Shown here one piece after another: positions 42,306 to 50,241 of a stretch of 64,000 bases of DNA (its first letter is position 1; the number at the start of each line of letters is the position of its first letter). The stretch covers positions 62,001 through 126,000 of the forward strand of contig NZ_JAGPWC010000001.1 in the NCBI RefSeq assembly GCF_018119405.1, written 5' to 3'. The position numbers and the translations under genes were made by a program. The DNA comes from Massilia sp. ST3 (GTDB lineage Bacteria > Pseudomonadota > Gammaproteobacteria > Burkholderiales > Burkholderiaceae_D). The notes beneath the pieces are model-generated. The model made no database searches. It saw only the letters and a list, made by a program, of their open reading frames with translations, and was not told the origin of the DNA.

Positions 42306-44099
42306 ATGAATTCGATCAACGCTTCGACCAACGACAAGCGCCGCTTCCGGTCCCAGGACTGGTTCGACAACCCGGAACGCATCGACATGACCGCGCTCTA
42401 TCTCGAGCGCTTCATGAACTACGGGATCACGCCCGAGGAGCTGCGCTCGGGCAAACCGATCATCGGCATCGCCCAGAGCGGCAGCGACATCTCGCCCTGC
42501 AACCGCATCCACCTGGAGCTGGCCAAGCGGGTGCGCGACGGCATCCGCGACGCCGGCGGCATCCCGATGGAGTTCCCGCTGCATCCGATCTTCGAGAACT
42601 GCCGCCGCCCGACCGCGGCCCTGGACCGCAACCTGGCCTACCTCGGCCTGGTCGAAATCCTGCACGGCTACCCGATCGACGCAGTGGTCCTGACCACCGG
42701 CTGCGACAAGACCACCCCGGCCCAGCTGATGGCCGCCGCCACCGTCGACATCCCGGCCATCGTGCTGTCCGGCGGACCGATGCTGGACGGCTGGTTCGAG
42801 GGCGAACTGGTGGGTTCGGGCGCGGCGATCTGGAAGGGCCGCCGGCTACTGGCCGCGGGCGAGATCGACGAGGACAAGTTCCTGAAAATCGCCACCGCTT
42901 CCGCGCCGTCCGCCGGCCATTGCAACACCATGGGCACCGCCTCGACCATGAACGCGGTCGCCGAGGCGCTCGGCATGTCGCTCACCGGTTGCTCGGCGAT
43001 TCCGGCGCCTTACCGCGAACGCGGGCAGATGGCCTACGAGACCGGCCGGCGCATCGTCGGCATGGCCCATGAGGACCTGCGTCCCTCGGCTATCCTGACC
43101 CGCGACGCCTTCCTGGATGCGATCGTGGTCAACGCCGCCATCGGCGGCTCCAGCAACGCCCAGCCGCACATCGTGGCGATGGCGCGCCACGCCGGGGTCG
43201 AGATCACGCCGGAGGACTGGATGCGCTACGGCTACGAGGTCCCGCTGCTGCTCAACATGCAGCCTGCGGGCCAGTACCTGGGCGAACGTTTCCAGCGCGC
43301 GGGCGGCGTGCCGGCCGTGATGTGGGAGCTGGAGGGGGCGGGCCTGCTGCGCTCCAGCCGTCCCACCGTGACCGGCGCCAGCATGAAGGCCAACCTCGAG
43401 GGGCGCGAAAGCGCGGACCGCGAGATGATCAAGCCTTTCGCCGCGCCGCTCAAGCACAACGCCGGCTTCATGGTCCTGAAGGGGAACCTGTTCGATTTCG
43501 CCATCATGAAGACCAGCGTGATCTCGGAAGCCTTCCGCGCACGCTACCTGTCGGAGCCGGGCAGCGAAAACGCCTTCGAATGCCGTGTCGTCGTGTTCGA
43601 CGGTTCGGACGACTACCACCACCGCATCAACGATCCGGCCCTGGAGATCGACGAGCGTACCATGCTGGTGATACGTGGTTCCGGCCCGGTCGGCTGGCCC
43701 GGCTCGGCCGAGGTGGTCAACATGCAGCCGCCCGACGCGCTGATCAAGAAGGGCATCAAGGCGCTGCCGACCCTGGGGGACGGGCGGCAGTCGGGCACCT
43801 CGGACAGCCCCTCGATCCTGAATGCCTCGCCCGAGAGCGCAGCGGGCGGCAACTTGGCGCTGTTGCGTACCGGCGACGTGGTGCGGGTCGACCTGAACCT
43901 TGGGCGCTGCGACGTGCTGCTGGCGGACGAGGAGCTGGCGCGCCGCCGCCAGGACGCGCCGCCCCCGATTCCGCCCAACCAGACGCCCTGGCAGCAGATC
44001 TACCGGGCCACGGTGGGCCAGCTGCACACCGGCGCCTGCATGGAACTGGCCCTGGAGTACCGCGGCGTTGGCCACGACATGCCGCGCCATAACCATTAA
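42306..44099 (+). CDS. xylD: D-xylonate dehydratase (IlvD/EDD family)
   Basis: 597 residues. Fe-S cluster cysteines are expected in SDISPCNRIHLE, LTTGCDKTTPAQ and SAGHCNTMGTASTMNA; the typical GTSD (SGTSDSPSILNASPES) active-site loop is present near the C-terminus. The sequence follows the pentonate dehydratase subgroup, which converts D-xylonate to 2-keto-3-deoxy-D-xylonate. The start lies 7 bases after xylC. The TAA stop falls inside the left arm of a palindromic element (44093-44117), so the extreme C-terminus (RHNH) may have been set by that insertion. Confidence 0.93.
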   Translation: MNSINASTNDKRRFRSQDWFDNPERIDMTALYLERFMNYGITPEELRSGKPIIGIAQSGSDISPCNRIHLELAKRVRDGIRDAGGIPMEFPLHPIFENCRRPTAALDRNLAYLGLVEILHGYPIDAVVLTTGCDKTTPAQLMAAATVDIPAIVLSGGPMLDGWFEGELVGSGAAIWKGRRLLAAGEIDEDKFLKIATASAPSAGHCNTMGTASTMNAVAEALGMSLTGCSAIPAPYRERGQMAYETGRRIVGMAHEDLRPSAILTRDAFLDAIVVNAAIGGSSNAQPHIVAMARHAGVEITPEDWMRYGYEVPLLLNMQPAGQYLGERFQRAGGVPAVMWELEGAGLLRSSRPTVTGASMKANLEGRESADREMIKPFAAPLKHNAGFMVLKGNLFDFAIMKTSVISEAFRARYLSEPGSENAFECRVVVFDGSDDYHHRINDPALEIDERTMLVIRGSGPVGWPGSAEVVNMQPPDALIKKGIKALPTLGDGRQSGTSDSPSILNASPESAAGGNLALLRTGDVVRVDLNLGRCDVLLADEELARRRQDAPPPIPPNQTPWQQIYRATVGQLHTGACMELALEYRGVGHDMPRHNH

Positions 44100-44267
44100 G
44101 GAAGCACTGATTTATTCATGGCGGCGGCCTCGGCCACGAGAAAATGCGCCCAGCGGCGTTGCAAATCCTCGCGATACCACGGGGTATCGCTCCGGTTTGC
44201 GCCTTGCCGGGCACATTTTTCGTGACCGATTCCTGCACGCCAGAATAAATCAGTGCTTCCTCAATGG
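44093..44267. mobile_element. MITE-like palindromic element between xylD and xylF
   Basis: Terminal arms of 25 bases, CCATTAAGGAAGCACTGATT plus TATTC on the left and the complement on the right (44243-44267), with one mismatch. The interior 125 bases are also near-complementary end to end (ATGCGCCCAG with CCGGGCACAT; TTGCAAATCC with CGGTTTGCGC; CGATACC with GGTATCG), so the whole element folds into one long hairpin. It has no gene. This is the layout of a non-autonomous transposable or palindromic repeat unit. No second copy is in the window. Confidence 0.7.
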
Positions 44268-44281
44268 GCAAAACCTCGTTG

Positions 44282-44295
44282 AGGTAGCGTTATCA
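44282..44295 (+). promoter_or_regulatory. Weak LacI-type operator upstream of xylF
   Basis: AGGTAGCGTTATCA matches TGTTAGCGCTAACA at 10 of 14 positions, overlapping a possible -35 TTGAGG (44279-44284). The match alone is weak; position between xylD and xylF is what makes it of interest. Confidence 0.35.
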
Positions 44296-44373
44296 CGGTT
44301 TTTTGAGCAGAATAGCAAGGCTGCGGCGAGGCTGGACCGCCGCGGCGACAACGAGAACCAACAGGAGACGTAA

Positions 44374-45378
44374 ATGAACAAAATGATCACGGCCGTCGGC
44401 CTCGCCTGCGCGATGCTGTTTTCCGCCGGCGCCGCCCACGCGGACGCCAAGAACCCGAAAATCGGCTTCTCGATCGACGACCTGCGGCTGGAGCGCTGGA
44501 CGCGCGACCGCGACTACTTCACCCAGGCCGCCGAAAAGCTCGGCGCCAAGGTGTACGTACAATCCGCCGACGCCAGCGAGCAGCGCCAGATCGCCCAGAT
44601 CGAGAACCTGATCTCGCGCGGCGTCGACGTGCTGGTGATCGTTCCCTACAACGCGACGGTGCTGAACAACGCCATTCGCGAAGCCAAGAAGGCCAAGATC
44701 AAGGTGCTGTCCTATGACCGCCTGATCCTGAACGCCGATATCGACGCCTACATCTCGTTCGACAACAAGACCGTGGGCGAGCTCCAGGCCCAGTCGCTGG
44801 TCCAGCTCAAGCCGAAGGGCAACTACTACCTGCTGGGCGGCGCGCCGACCGACAACAACGCCAAGATGCTGCGCGAGGGCCAGCTCAAGGTCCTGAAACC
44901 CCTGATCGACAAGGGCGACATCAAGGTGGTCGGCCAGCAGTGGGTCAAGGACTGGAGCCCGTCCGAGGCCATGGCCATCGTCGAGAACGCGCTGACCGCC
45001 AACGGCAACAAGATCGACGCCGTGGTCGCCTCCAACGACGCCACCGCCGGCGGCGCGATCCAGGCGCTGGCTTCGCAGAAGCTGGCCGGCAAGGTGGCCG
45101 TCTCCGGCCAGGACGCGGACCTGGCCGCGGTGCGCCGCGTGATGGCGGGCACCCAGTCGATGACCGTCTACAAGCCGCTCAAGGAGATCGCCTCGCAAGC
45201 CGCGCGCTTGTCGGTGCAGCTGGCGCGCAACGAGAAGCCGGCCTACAACGCCAAGCTGGCCAACGGCGTCAAGCAGGTCGACACCATCCTGCTCAAGCCG
45301 GTCCTGCTGAACAAGGCCAACGTCGACCTCTTGGTCAAGGACGGCTTCTACACCCAGTCTCAGCTGGCCGGGAAGTAA
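44374..45378 (+). CDS. xylF: D-xylose ABC transporter substrate-binding protein
   Basis: 334 residues. Signal peptide 1-23 (ending GAAHA). The mature part is a type I periplasmic binding protein with IGFSIDDLRLERWTRDRDYF, the opening typical of XylF, then NLISRGVDVLVIVPYNATVL and VLSYDRLILNADIDAYISFD. It captures D-xylose in the periplasm for XylGH. AACAGGAGACGTAA gives a good ribosome site. It is separated from xylD by a palindromic element and its own operator-like sequence, so it may have its own promoter. Confidence 0.94.
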   Translation: MNKMITAVGLACAMLFSAGAAHADAKNPKIGFSIDDLRLERWTRDRDYFTQAAEKLGAKVYVQSADASEQRQIAQIENLISRGVDVLVIVPYNATVLNNAIREAKKAKIKVLSYDRLILNADIDAYISFDNKTVGELQAQSLVQLKPKGNYYLLGGAPTDNNAKMLREGQLKVLKPLIDKGDIKVVGQQWVKDWSPSEAMAIVENALTANGNKIDAVVASNDATAGGAIQALASQKLAGKVAVSGQDADLAAVRRVMAGTQSMTVYKPLKEIASQAARLSVQLARNEKPAYNAKLANGVKQVDTILLKPVLLNKANVDLLVKDGFYTQSQLAGK

Positions 45379-45495
45379 GCATGCGGCCTGCCTCCGGGCG
45401 GGCGTGGGGCGGGCGAGTGCCAGGCGGGGGCCCACAGCCACTGTCCGGCCCTTGCCGCGCCCGACAATTCCAACGTAGCGAACAAAAGTGCCCGA

Positions 45496-47037
45496 ATGTC
45501 CGCCTATCTGCTTGAAATGAAGGGAATCGCCAAGCGATTCGACGGTGTGCCCGCGCTCGACGGGATCGACCTGGCGATTCGCCCGGGCGAATGCATCGGC
45601 CTGTGCGGCGAGAACGGCGCCGGCAAATCCACCCTGATGAAGGTGCTGTCGGCGGTCTACCCGCACGGCAGCTGGGACGGCGAGATCCTGTTCGACGGCC
45701 AGCCGCTGCGTGCGCGCTCGGTGCGCGAGACCGAGGACGCCGGCATCATCATCATCCACCAGGAGCTGATGCTCGTGCCCGAGCTGTCGGTGGCCGAGAA
45801 CATCTTCCTGGGGAACGAACCGACCCTGCCTGGCGGGCGCCTGAACTATCCGGCCATGAACCGGCGCGCCGAGGAGATCCTGCGCGAGCTGAAGCTTCCC
45901 GACGTCAATGTGGTGCTGCCGGTGAAGAACTACGGCGGCGGCCACCAGCAGCTGATCGAGATCGGCAAGGCTCTGAACAAGAACGCCCGCCTGCTGATCC
46001 TGGACGAGCCTTCGGCTTCCCTGACGGCCAGCGAAATCGAAGTGCTGCTCGAGATCATCCGCGACCTCAAGGCCAAGGGCGTGGCCTGCGTCTACATCTC
46101 GCACAAGCTCGAGGAAGTGGCCGCGATCTGCGACACCATCGTGGTCATCCGCGACGGCAAGCACATCGCCACCACCCCGATGCCCGAGATGAGCGTCGAC
46201 CGCATCATCGCCCAGATGTGCGGCCGCGAGCTGAACCAGCTCTACCCCTCGCTGCCGCACCCCGTCGGCGAGGTGGTCATGGAAGCCCGCCACATCACCT
46301 GCTGGGACCCGGACCAGCCGCAGCGCAAGAAGGTCGACAACGTTTCCTTCCAGCTGCGCCGTGGCGAGATCCTGGGCATTGCGGGCATCGTCGGGGCAGG
46401 GCGCACGGAGCTGGTGACCGCCCTGTTCGGTTCCTACCCGGGCGAGTACGCGGGCGAGGTCTGGCTCGAAGGCGAGCGCGTGGACACGTCCGAGCCCTTG
46501 AAGGCGATACGCGCCGGTTTCGCCCTGGTGCCTGAAGACCGCAAGCACCATGGCATCGTACGCGACCTGTCGGTGGGCGAGAACATCACGCTCTCGGTCC
46601 TGGGGCGCTATTCGCAGCTGAGCCGCATCGACGACAACCTGGAATCGCGCGAGATCGCCGACCAGATCCGCCGCCTGGCGCTCAAGACGGCCAGCCCGGC
46701 CCTGCCGATCACGGCGCTCTCCGGCGGCAACCAGCAGAAGGCCGTGCTGGCCAAGATGCTGCTGACCAATCCCAAGGTGCTGATCCTGGACGAACCGACC
46801 CGTGGCGTCGACGTCGGCGCCAAGTTCGAGATCTACAAGCTGATGCTGGAGCTGGCCGCGCAGGGCATCGCCATTATCATGGTCTCGTCCGAGCTGGCTG
46901 AAGTGCTGGGTGTCTCGGACCGCGTGCTGGTCATGGGCGAAGGCAAGCTGCGCGGCGACTTCGTCAACCAGGGACTGACCCAGGAAATGGTGCTTGCCGC
47001 CGCGCTTGGCCAGTCCGCACCGGCCGCCCTCGTTTAA
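45496..47037 (+). CDS. xylG: D-xylose ABC transporter ATP-binding protein
   Basis: 513 residues with two ABC domains, as in monosaccharide importers. First Walker [13 protein letters not shown] near 37 and signature [14 protein letters not shown] (a variant of LSGGQ); second half has [13 protein letters not shown] in place of a canonical P-loop and signature [34 protein letters not shown] is characteristic of the sugar ATPases. It powers xylose import with XylH. A 117-base gap after xylF carries no clear ribosome site before the ATG. Confidence 0.94.
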   Translation: MSAYLLEMKGIAKRFDGVPALDGIDLAIRPGECIGLCGENGAGKSTLMKVLSAVYPHGSWDGEILFDGQPLRARSVRETEDAGIIIIHQELMLVPELSVAENIFLGNEPTLPGGRLNYPAMNRRAEEILRELKLPDVNVVLPVKNYGGGHQQLIEIGKALNKNARLLILDEPSASLTASEIEVLLEIIRDLKAKGVACVYISHKLEEVAAICDTIVVIRDGKHIATTPMPEMSVDRIIAQMCGRELNQLYPSLPHPVGEVVMEARHITCWDPDQPQRKKVDNVSFQLRRGEILGIAGIVGAGRTELVTALFGSYPGEYAGEVWLEGERVDTSEPLKAIRAGFALVPEDRKHHGIVRDLSVGENITLSVLGRYSQLSRIDDNLESREIADQIRRLALKTASPALPITALSGGNQQKAVLAKMLLTNPKVLILDEPTRGVDVGAKFEIYKLMLELAAQGIAIIMVSSELAEVLGVSDRVLVMGEGKLRGDFVNQGLTQEMVLAAALGQSAPAALV

Positions 47038-47056
47038 CCTTTTTTATCGAACGATC

Positions 47057-48253
47057 ATGAAAATCGATTCCATCCCCGCGCCCGTCCAGGCGCCCCGGCA
47101 GTCCGCCGCAGCGCCGGGCATCAGCTTCAAGCAGATCTTCACCCAGTACAAGATCCTGGCCCTGCTGGTCGCCATCGCCCTGATCTGGGCCTTCTTCAGC
47201 TGGAAGACCGACGGCGGATTCACCTCCGCGCGCAACCTGTCGAACCTGATGCGCCAGATGTCGATCACCGGCATCCTGGCCTGCGGCATGGTGTTCGTCA
47301 TCATCGCGGGCGAGATCGATCTGTCGGTCGGCTCGCTGCTAGGGCTGCTCGGCGGGCTCGCGGCCGTGCTCGACGTCACCCATGGCATGCCCTTGCCGCT
47401 GTCGATCGCCGTGGTGCTCGGCGCCGGCCTGATGCTGGGCTTCCTGAACGGCTTCCTCACGGCCTATGCGGGCATACCGTCCTTCATTGTCGGCCTGGGA
47501 GGGATGCTGGCCTACCGCGGCGTGGTGCTGGGCCTGACCGACGGCGCCACGGTGGCGCCGGTGTCGCCGCAGATGGAGCAGCTGGGCCAGGCCTACCTGC
47601 CGCCCAGCCTCGGCATCGCCCTGGGCGTGGGCCTGTTTGTACTGGCCGGCGTGCTTGCATGGCGCCAGCGCGCCAGCCAGGCCAGGCACAACCTGCCGGT
47701 GATCGCGCTGTGGCGCTCGGTGTTCCGCGTGGCCCTGGTCGGCCTGGTCCTGGCGGGATTGATCTCGACCTTCAACAGCTATGAAGGCATTCCGCTGCCG
47801 GTGCTGATCCTGCTGGTGCTGCTGGGCGTGTTCAGCTACATCGCCAGGCAGACCGTGTTCGGCCGCCGTATCTATGCGGTGGGCAGCAATATGGAAGCCA
47901 CCCGGCTGTCGGGCATCAACGTCAAGGCCGTCAAGCTGTGGATCTTCGGCCTGATGGGCCTGATGTGCGCGCTGGCGGGCCTGATCAACACGGCGCGTCT
48001 GGCGGCAGGCTCCCCTTCGGCCGGGGTGTCGGGCGAACTGGACGTGATCGCGGCCTGCTTCATCGGCGGCACCTCGATGCGCGGCGGCGCCGGCACCGTG
48101 CATGGCGCGCTGGTGGGCGCGCTGGTAATGGCGAGCCTGGACAACGGGATGTCGATGCTCGACGTCGACACCTACTGGCAGATGATCGTCAAGGGGCTGA
48201 TCCTGACCTTGGCTGTGTGGATGGATGTGGTGACGCGCAGCGGGCGGCGCTAG
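47057..48253 (+). CDS. xylH: D-xylose ABC transporter permease
   Basis: 398 residues with about ten membrane helices. LMRQMSITGILACGMVFVII and AGEIDLSVGSLLGLLGGLAA are the conserved core of ribose/xylose-type permeases; GRRIYAVGSNMEATRLSGIN is the coupling loop that contacts the ATPase. An N-terminal cytosolic stretch (1-30) is Pro/Ala-rich. It lies 19 bases after xylG. A strong terminator follows 24 bases after its stop, closing the xylX-xylH run. Confidence 0.94.
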   Translation: MKIDSIPAPVQAPRQSAAAPGISFKQIFTQYKILALLVAIALIWAFFSWKTDGGFTSARNLSNLMRQMSITGILACGMVFVIIAGEIDLSVGSLLGLLGGLAAVLDVTHGMPLPLSIAVVLGAGLMLGFLNGFLTAYAGIPSFIVGLGGMLAYRGVVLGLTDGATVAPVSPQMEQLGQAYLPPSLGIALGVGLFVLAGVLAWRQRASQARHNLPVIALWRSVFRVALVGLVLAGLISTFNSYEGIPLPVLILLVLLGVFSYIARQTVFGRRIYAVGSNMEATRLSGINVKAVKLWIFGLMGLMCALAGLINTARLAAGSPSAGVSGELDVIAACFIGGTSMRGGAGTVHGALVGALVMASLDNGMSMLDVDTYWQMIVKGLILTLAVWMDVVTRSGRR

Positions 48254-48276
48254 TATTCGGACTGCTCCATCGAGGA

Positions 48277-48301
48277 AGCCGGCCAGTGGCCGGCTTTTTT
48301 T
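48277..48301 (+). terminator. Rho-independent terminator after xylH
   Basis: AGCCGGCC-AGT-GGCCGGCT, an 8-base stem with 3-base loop, followed by seven T residues. Confidence 0.85.
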
Positions 48302-48316
48302 ATCGATGCGCTGGCT

Positions 48317-48414
48317 GTAGGGTGGACGGCTCCGCCGTCCACGCGTTCAACGCACGCTTGCGCGGCCGATTCAAGGCTGGTTGAACGCGTGGACGGGAGA
48401 CCCGTCCACCCTAC
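48317..48414. repeat. Dispersed intergenic repeat, family B, inverted pair
   Basis: GTAGGGTGGACGGCTCCGCC with CGTCCACGCGTTCAA, a 25-base spacer, then TTGAACGCGTGGACGGG and CCCGTCCACCCTAC in opposite orientation. It fills the gap between the convergent xylH and aldehyde dehydrogenase genes and is the best-preserved pair in the window. Confidence 0.8.
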
Positions 48415-48417
48415 GGG

Positions 48418-49995
48418 CTATCGGACGGTCAGCGTTCCATCCACCACACGCGCCAGACCCAGCGGATTCCCATCACGCAGCGCCTCCGGCAGCAGCCCGG
48501 CCGGCACGTCCTGGTAGCACACCGGCCGCAGGAAGCGCTCGATCGCGGTGGCGCCGACCGAGGTCGAGCGGCTGTCCGAGGTGGCCGGGAAGGGGCCGCC
48601 ATGCACCATGGCGTGCGCCACCTCGACCCCGGTCGGGAAGCCGTTGAACAGGATGCGGCCGACTTTGCGCTCCAGCAGCGGCAACAGGGAGGCGGCGGTA
48701 CCGTGGTCGGCGTCGGTCGCATGCACGGTGGCGGTCAGCTGGCCTTCCAGGTGGCGCGTCACGGCCAGCATCTCGGCCTCGTCGCGGCAGGCGATGATCA
48801 CCGAGGTCGGCCCGAAGATCTCTTCTTCCAGCGCCGGATCGGCCAGGTAGGTGGCCGCGTCGCACTGGTACAGGGCGGCCCGCGCGGCGCAGCCGGCGCC
48901 CTCGGCGCTGCCCTGCGCCACCAGCTCGACGCCCTCCAGGCCGGAACGGCGCCCGATGGCGTGCACATAGGCTTGGTGGATGCCGGCGGTCAGCATGGTG
49001 CCCGCCGTCTTGGCTTGCAGGGCATCCACGGCGGCGGCGCGGAAGGCGTTCAGCTGCGGGCCGGCCAGCGCGACCACGAGGCCGGGATTGGTGCAGAACT
49101 GGCCCACGCCCAGGGTGAGCGAATCGATGAAGCCGGACGCCAGCTTGGCGCCGCCCGCGGCGAGCGCGCCGGGCAGCAGGAATACCGGATTGATGCTGCT
49201 CATCTCCGCATACACCGGGATCGGGATCGGACGGCTGTTCGCGATGCGCACCAGGGCCAGGCCGCCCTGGCGCGAGCCGGTGAAGCCGACCGCCTGGATG
49301 GCCGGATGGCCGACCAGGTCCTGGCCGATCTGGTTGCCTTCGCCGATCACCATCGAGAACACGCCATCCGGCATGCCGCATTCGATCGCGGCCTGCTGCA
49401 CCGCCTTCGCCACCAGTTCGGACGTGCCGAGGTGGGCGTTGTGCGCCTTCACCACCACCGGGCAACCGGCGGCCAGGGCGGAAGCCGTGTCGCCGCCCGC
49501 CACCGAGAAAGCGAGCGGGAAGTTGCTGGCCCCGAACACGGCCACCGGGCCGAGCGGGATCTTGCGCATGCGCAGGTCAGGACGCGGCGGCGTGCGCTGG
49601 GGCAGGGCGGAATCCAGGGTCGCTTCGAGGAAGTGGCCGTCGCGGACCACCTTCGCGAACAGGCGCAGCTGGTTCATGGTGCGCCCACGTTCTCCCTCGA
49701 GGCGAGCCAATGGCAGGCCGCTTTCCTGGCTGGCGCGCTCGATCAGGGCCGGGCCGATGTCGAGGATGCGGTCGGCGATGGCTTCGAGGAAGCGGGCGCG
49801 CGGTTCGAGGCTCACGGCGCGGTAGGCGTCGAAGGCTTGCTCGGCCAATTCGCAGGCGGCGGCCAGCTGCTCCGGAGTGGCCGTGCCGAAGCCGGGTTCC
49901 AGCGCGGCGCCGCGCGCAGGGTCGGCACTGCGTACTTCGCCGGCGCCGCCGCGCTCCGTGCGGCGGCCGAGGATCATGTCTCCGTTAATCGTCAT
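48418..49995 (-). CDS. 2-oxoglutarate semialdehyde (2,5-dioxovalerate) dehydrogenase
   Basis: 525 residues of the aldehyde dehydrogenase superfamily. Expected residues are visible: cofactor-side FGASNFPLAFSVAGGD and CPVVVKAHNAHLGTS, catalytic Glu in AEMSSINP and nucleophile Cys in VGQFCTNPGLV. PVYAEMSSINPVFLLPGAL and the long AHNAHLGTSELV region follow the type III ketoglutarate-semialdehyde dehydrogenases. It oxidises the product of XylX to 2-oxoglutarate, which completes the Weimberg pathway; Caulobacter calls this gene xylA. Here it is convergent with xylFGH and divergent from the glycosidase operon, so it needs its own control. GGAGCACCC precedes the start. Confidence 0.9.
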   Translation of the reverse strand: MTINGDMILGRRTERGGAGEVRSADPARGAALEPGFGTATPEQLAAACELAEQAFDAYRAVSLEPRARFLEAIADRILDIGPALIERASQESGLPLARLEGERGRTMNQLRLFAKVVRDGHFLEATLDSALPQRTPPRPDLRMRKIPLGPVAVFGASNFPLAFSVAGGDTASALAAGCPVVVKAHNAHLGTSELVAKAVQQAAIECGMPDGVFSMVIGEGNQIGQDLVGHPAIQAVGFTGSRQGGLALVRIANSRPIPIPVYAEMSSINPVFLLPGALAAGGAKLASGFIDSLTLGVGQFCTNPGLVVALAGPQLNAFRAAAVDALQAKTAGTMLTAGIHQAYVHAIGRRSGLEGVELVAQGSAEGAGCAARAALYQCDAATYLADPALEEEIFGPTSVIIACRDEAEMLAVTRHLEGQLTATVHATDADHGTAASLLPLLERKVGRILFNGFPTGVEVAHAMVHGGPFPATSDSRSTSVGATAIERFLRPVCYQDVPAGLLPEALRDGNPLGLARVVDGTLTVR

Positions 49996-50038
49996 GGGTG
50001 CTCCTGATGTGATCGGGTGGGTCGAAATGTTCGTTGAT

Positions 50039-50053
50039 TGTTATACGCTATCA
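50039..50053 (-). promoter_or_regulatory. Possible operator upstream of the semialdehyde dehydrogenase
   Basis: On the minus strand TGATAGCGTATAACA has an almost perfect left half of the LacI-type site (TGATAGCG against TGTTAGCG) and a right half one base out of register. It lies 44-58 bases upstream of the dehydrogenase start, inside the 246-base divergent gap with the glycosidase operon. Confidence 0.3.
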
Positions 50054-50149
50054 TATCAAACCGAGGCCAAGCTCGCTGGGACCGCTTCAGCCACGCCGGC
50101 TGGAAAGGTAAAATCCGCCGCGCATGCGGCGATGCGTCCGTAAATCTTC

Positions 50150-50199
50150 TGTTAGCGCGAACATTTTCCTTGCATGCTGGTTTGGGATTGGTTTAGGAT
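50150..50199 (+). promoter_or_regulatory. Glycosidase operon promoter with near-perfect LacI operator
   Basis: TGTTAGCGCGAACA (50150-50163) matches TGTTAGCGCTAACA at 13 of 14 positions. TTGCAT (50170-50175) and TAGGAT (50194-50199) with an 18-base spacer form a likely promoter just after it. The operator sits upstream of the -35, so blocking could depend on looping or polymerase exclusion. Confidence 0.6.
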
Positions 50200-50241
50200 T
50201 GATTTCAGTAAGCCAAATAACAACGAAAAACCAGGAGACAT

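Noticed and set aside
44293-46551. Minus-strand open frame of 752 codons across xylF and xylG
   Set aside because: Antisense shadow of two well-recognised transport genes; no ribosome site or motif.
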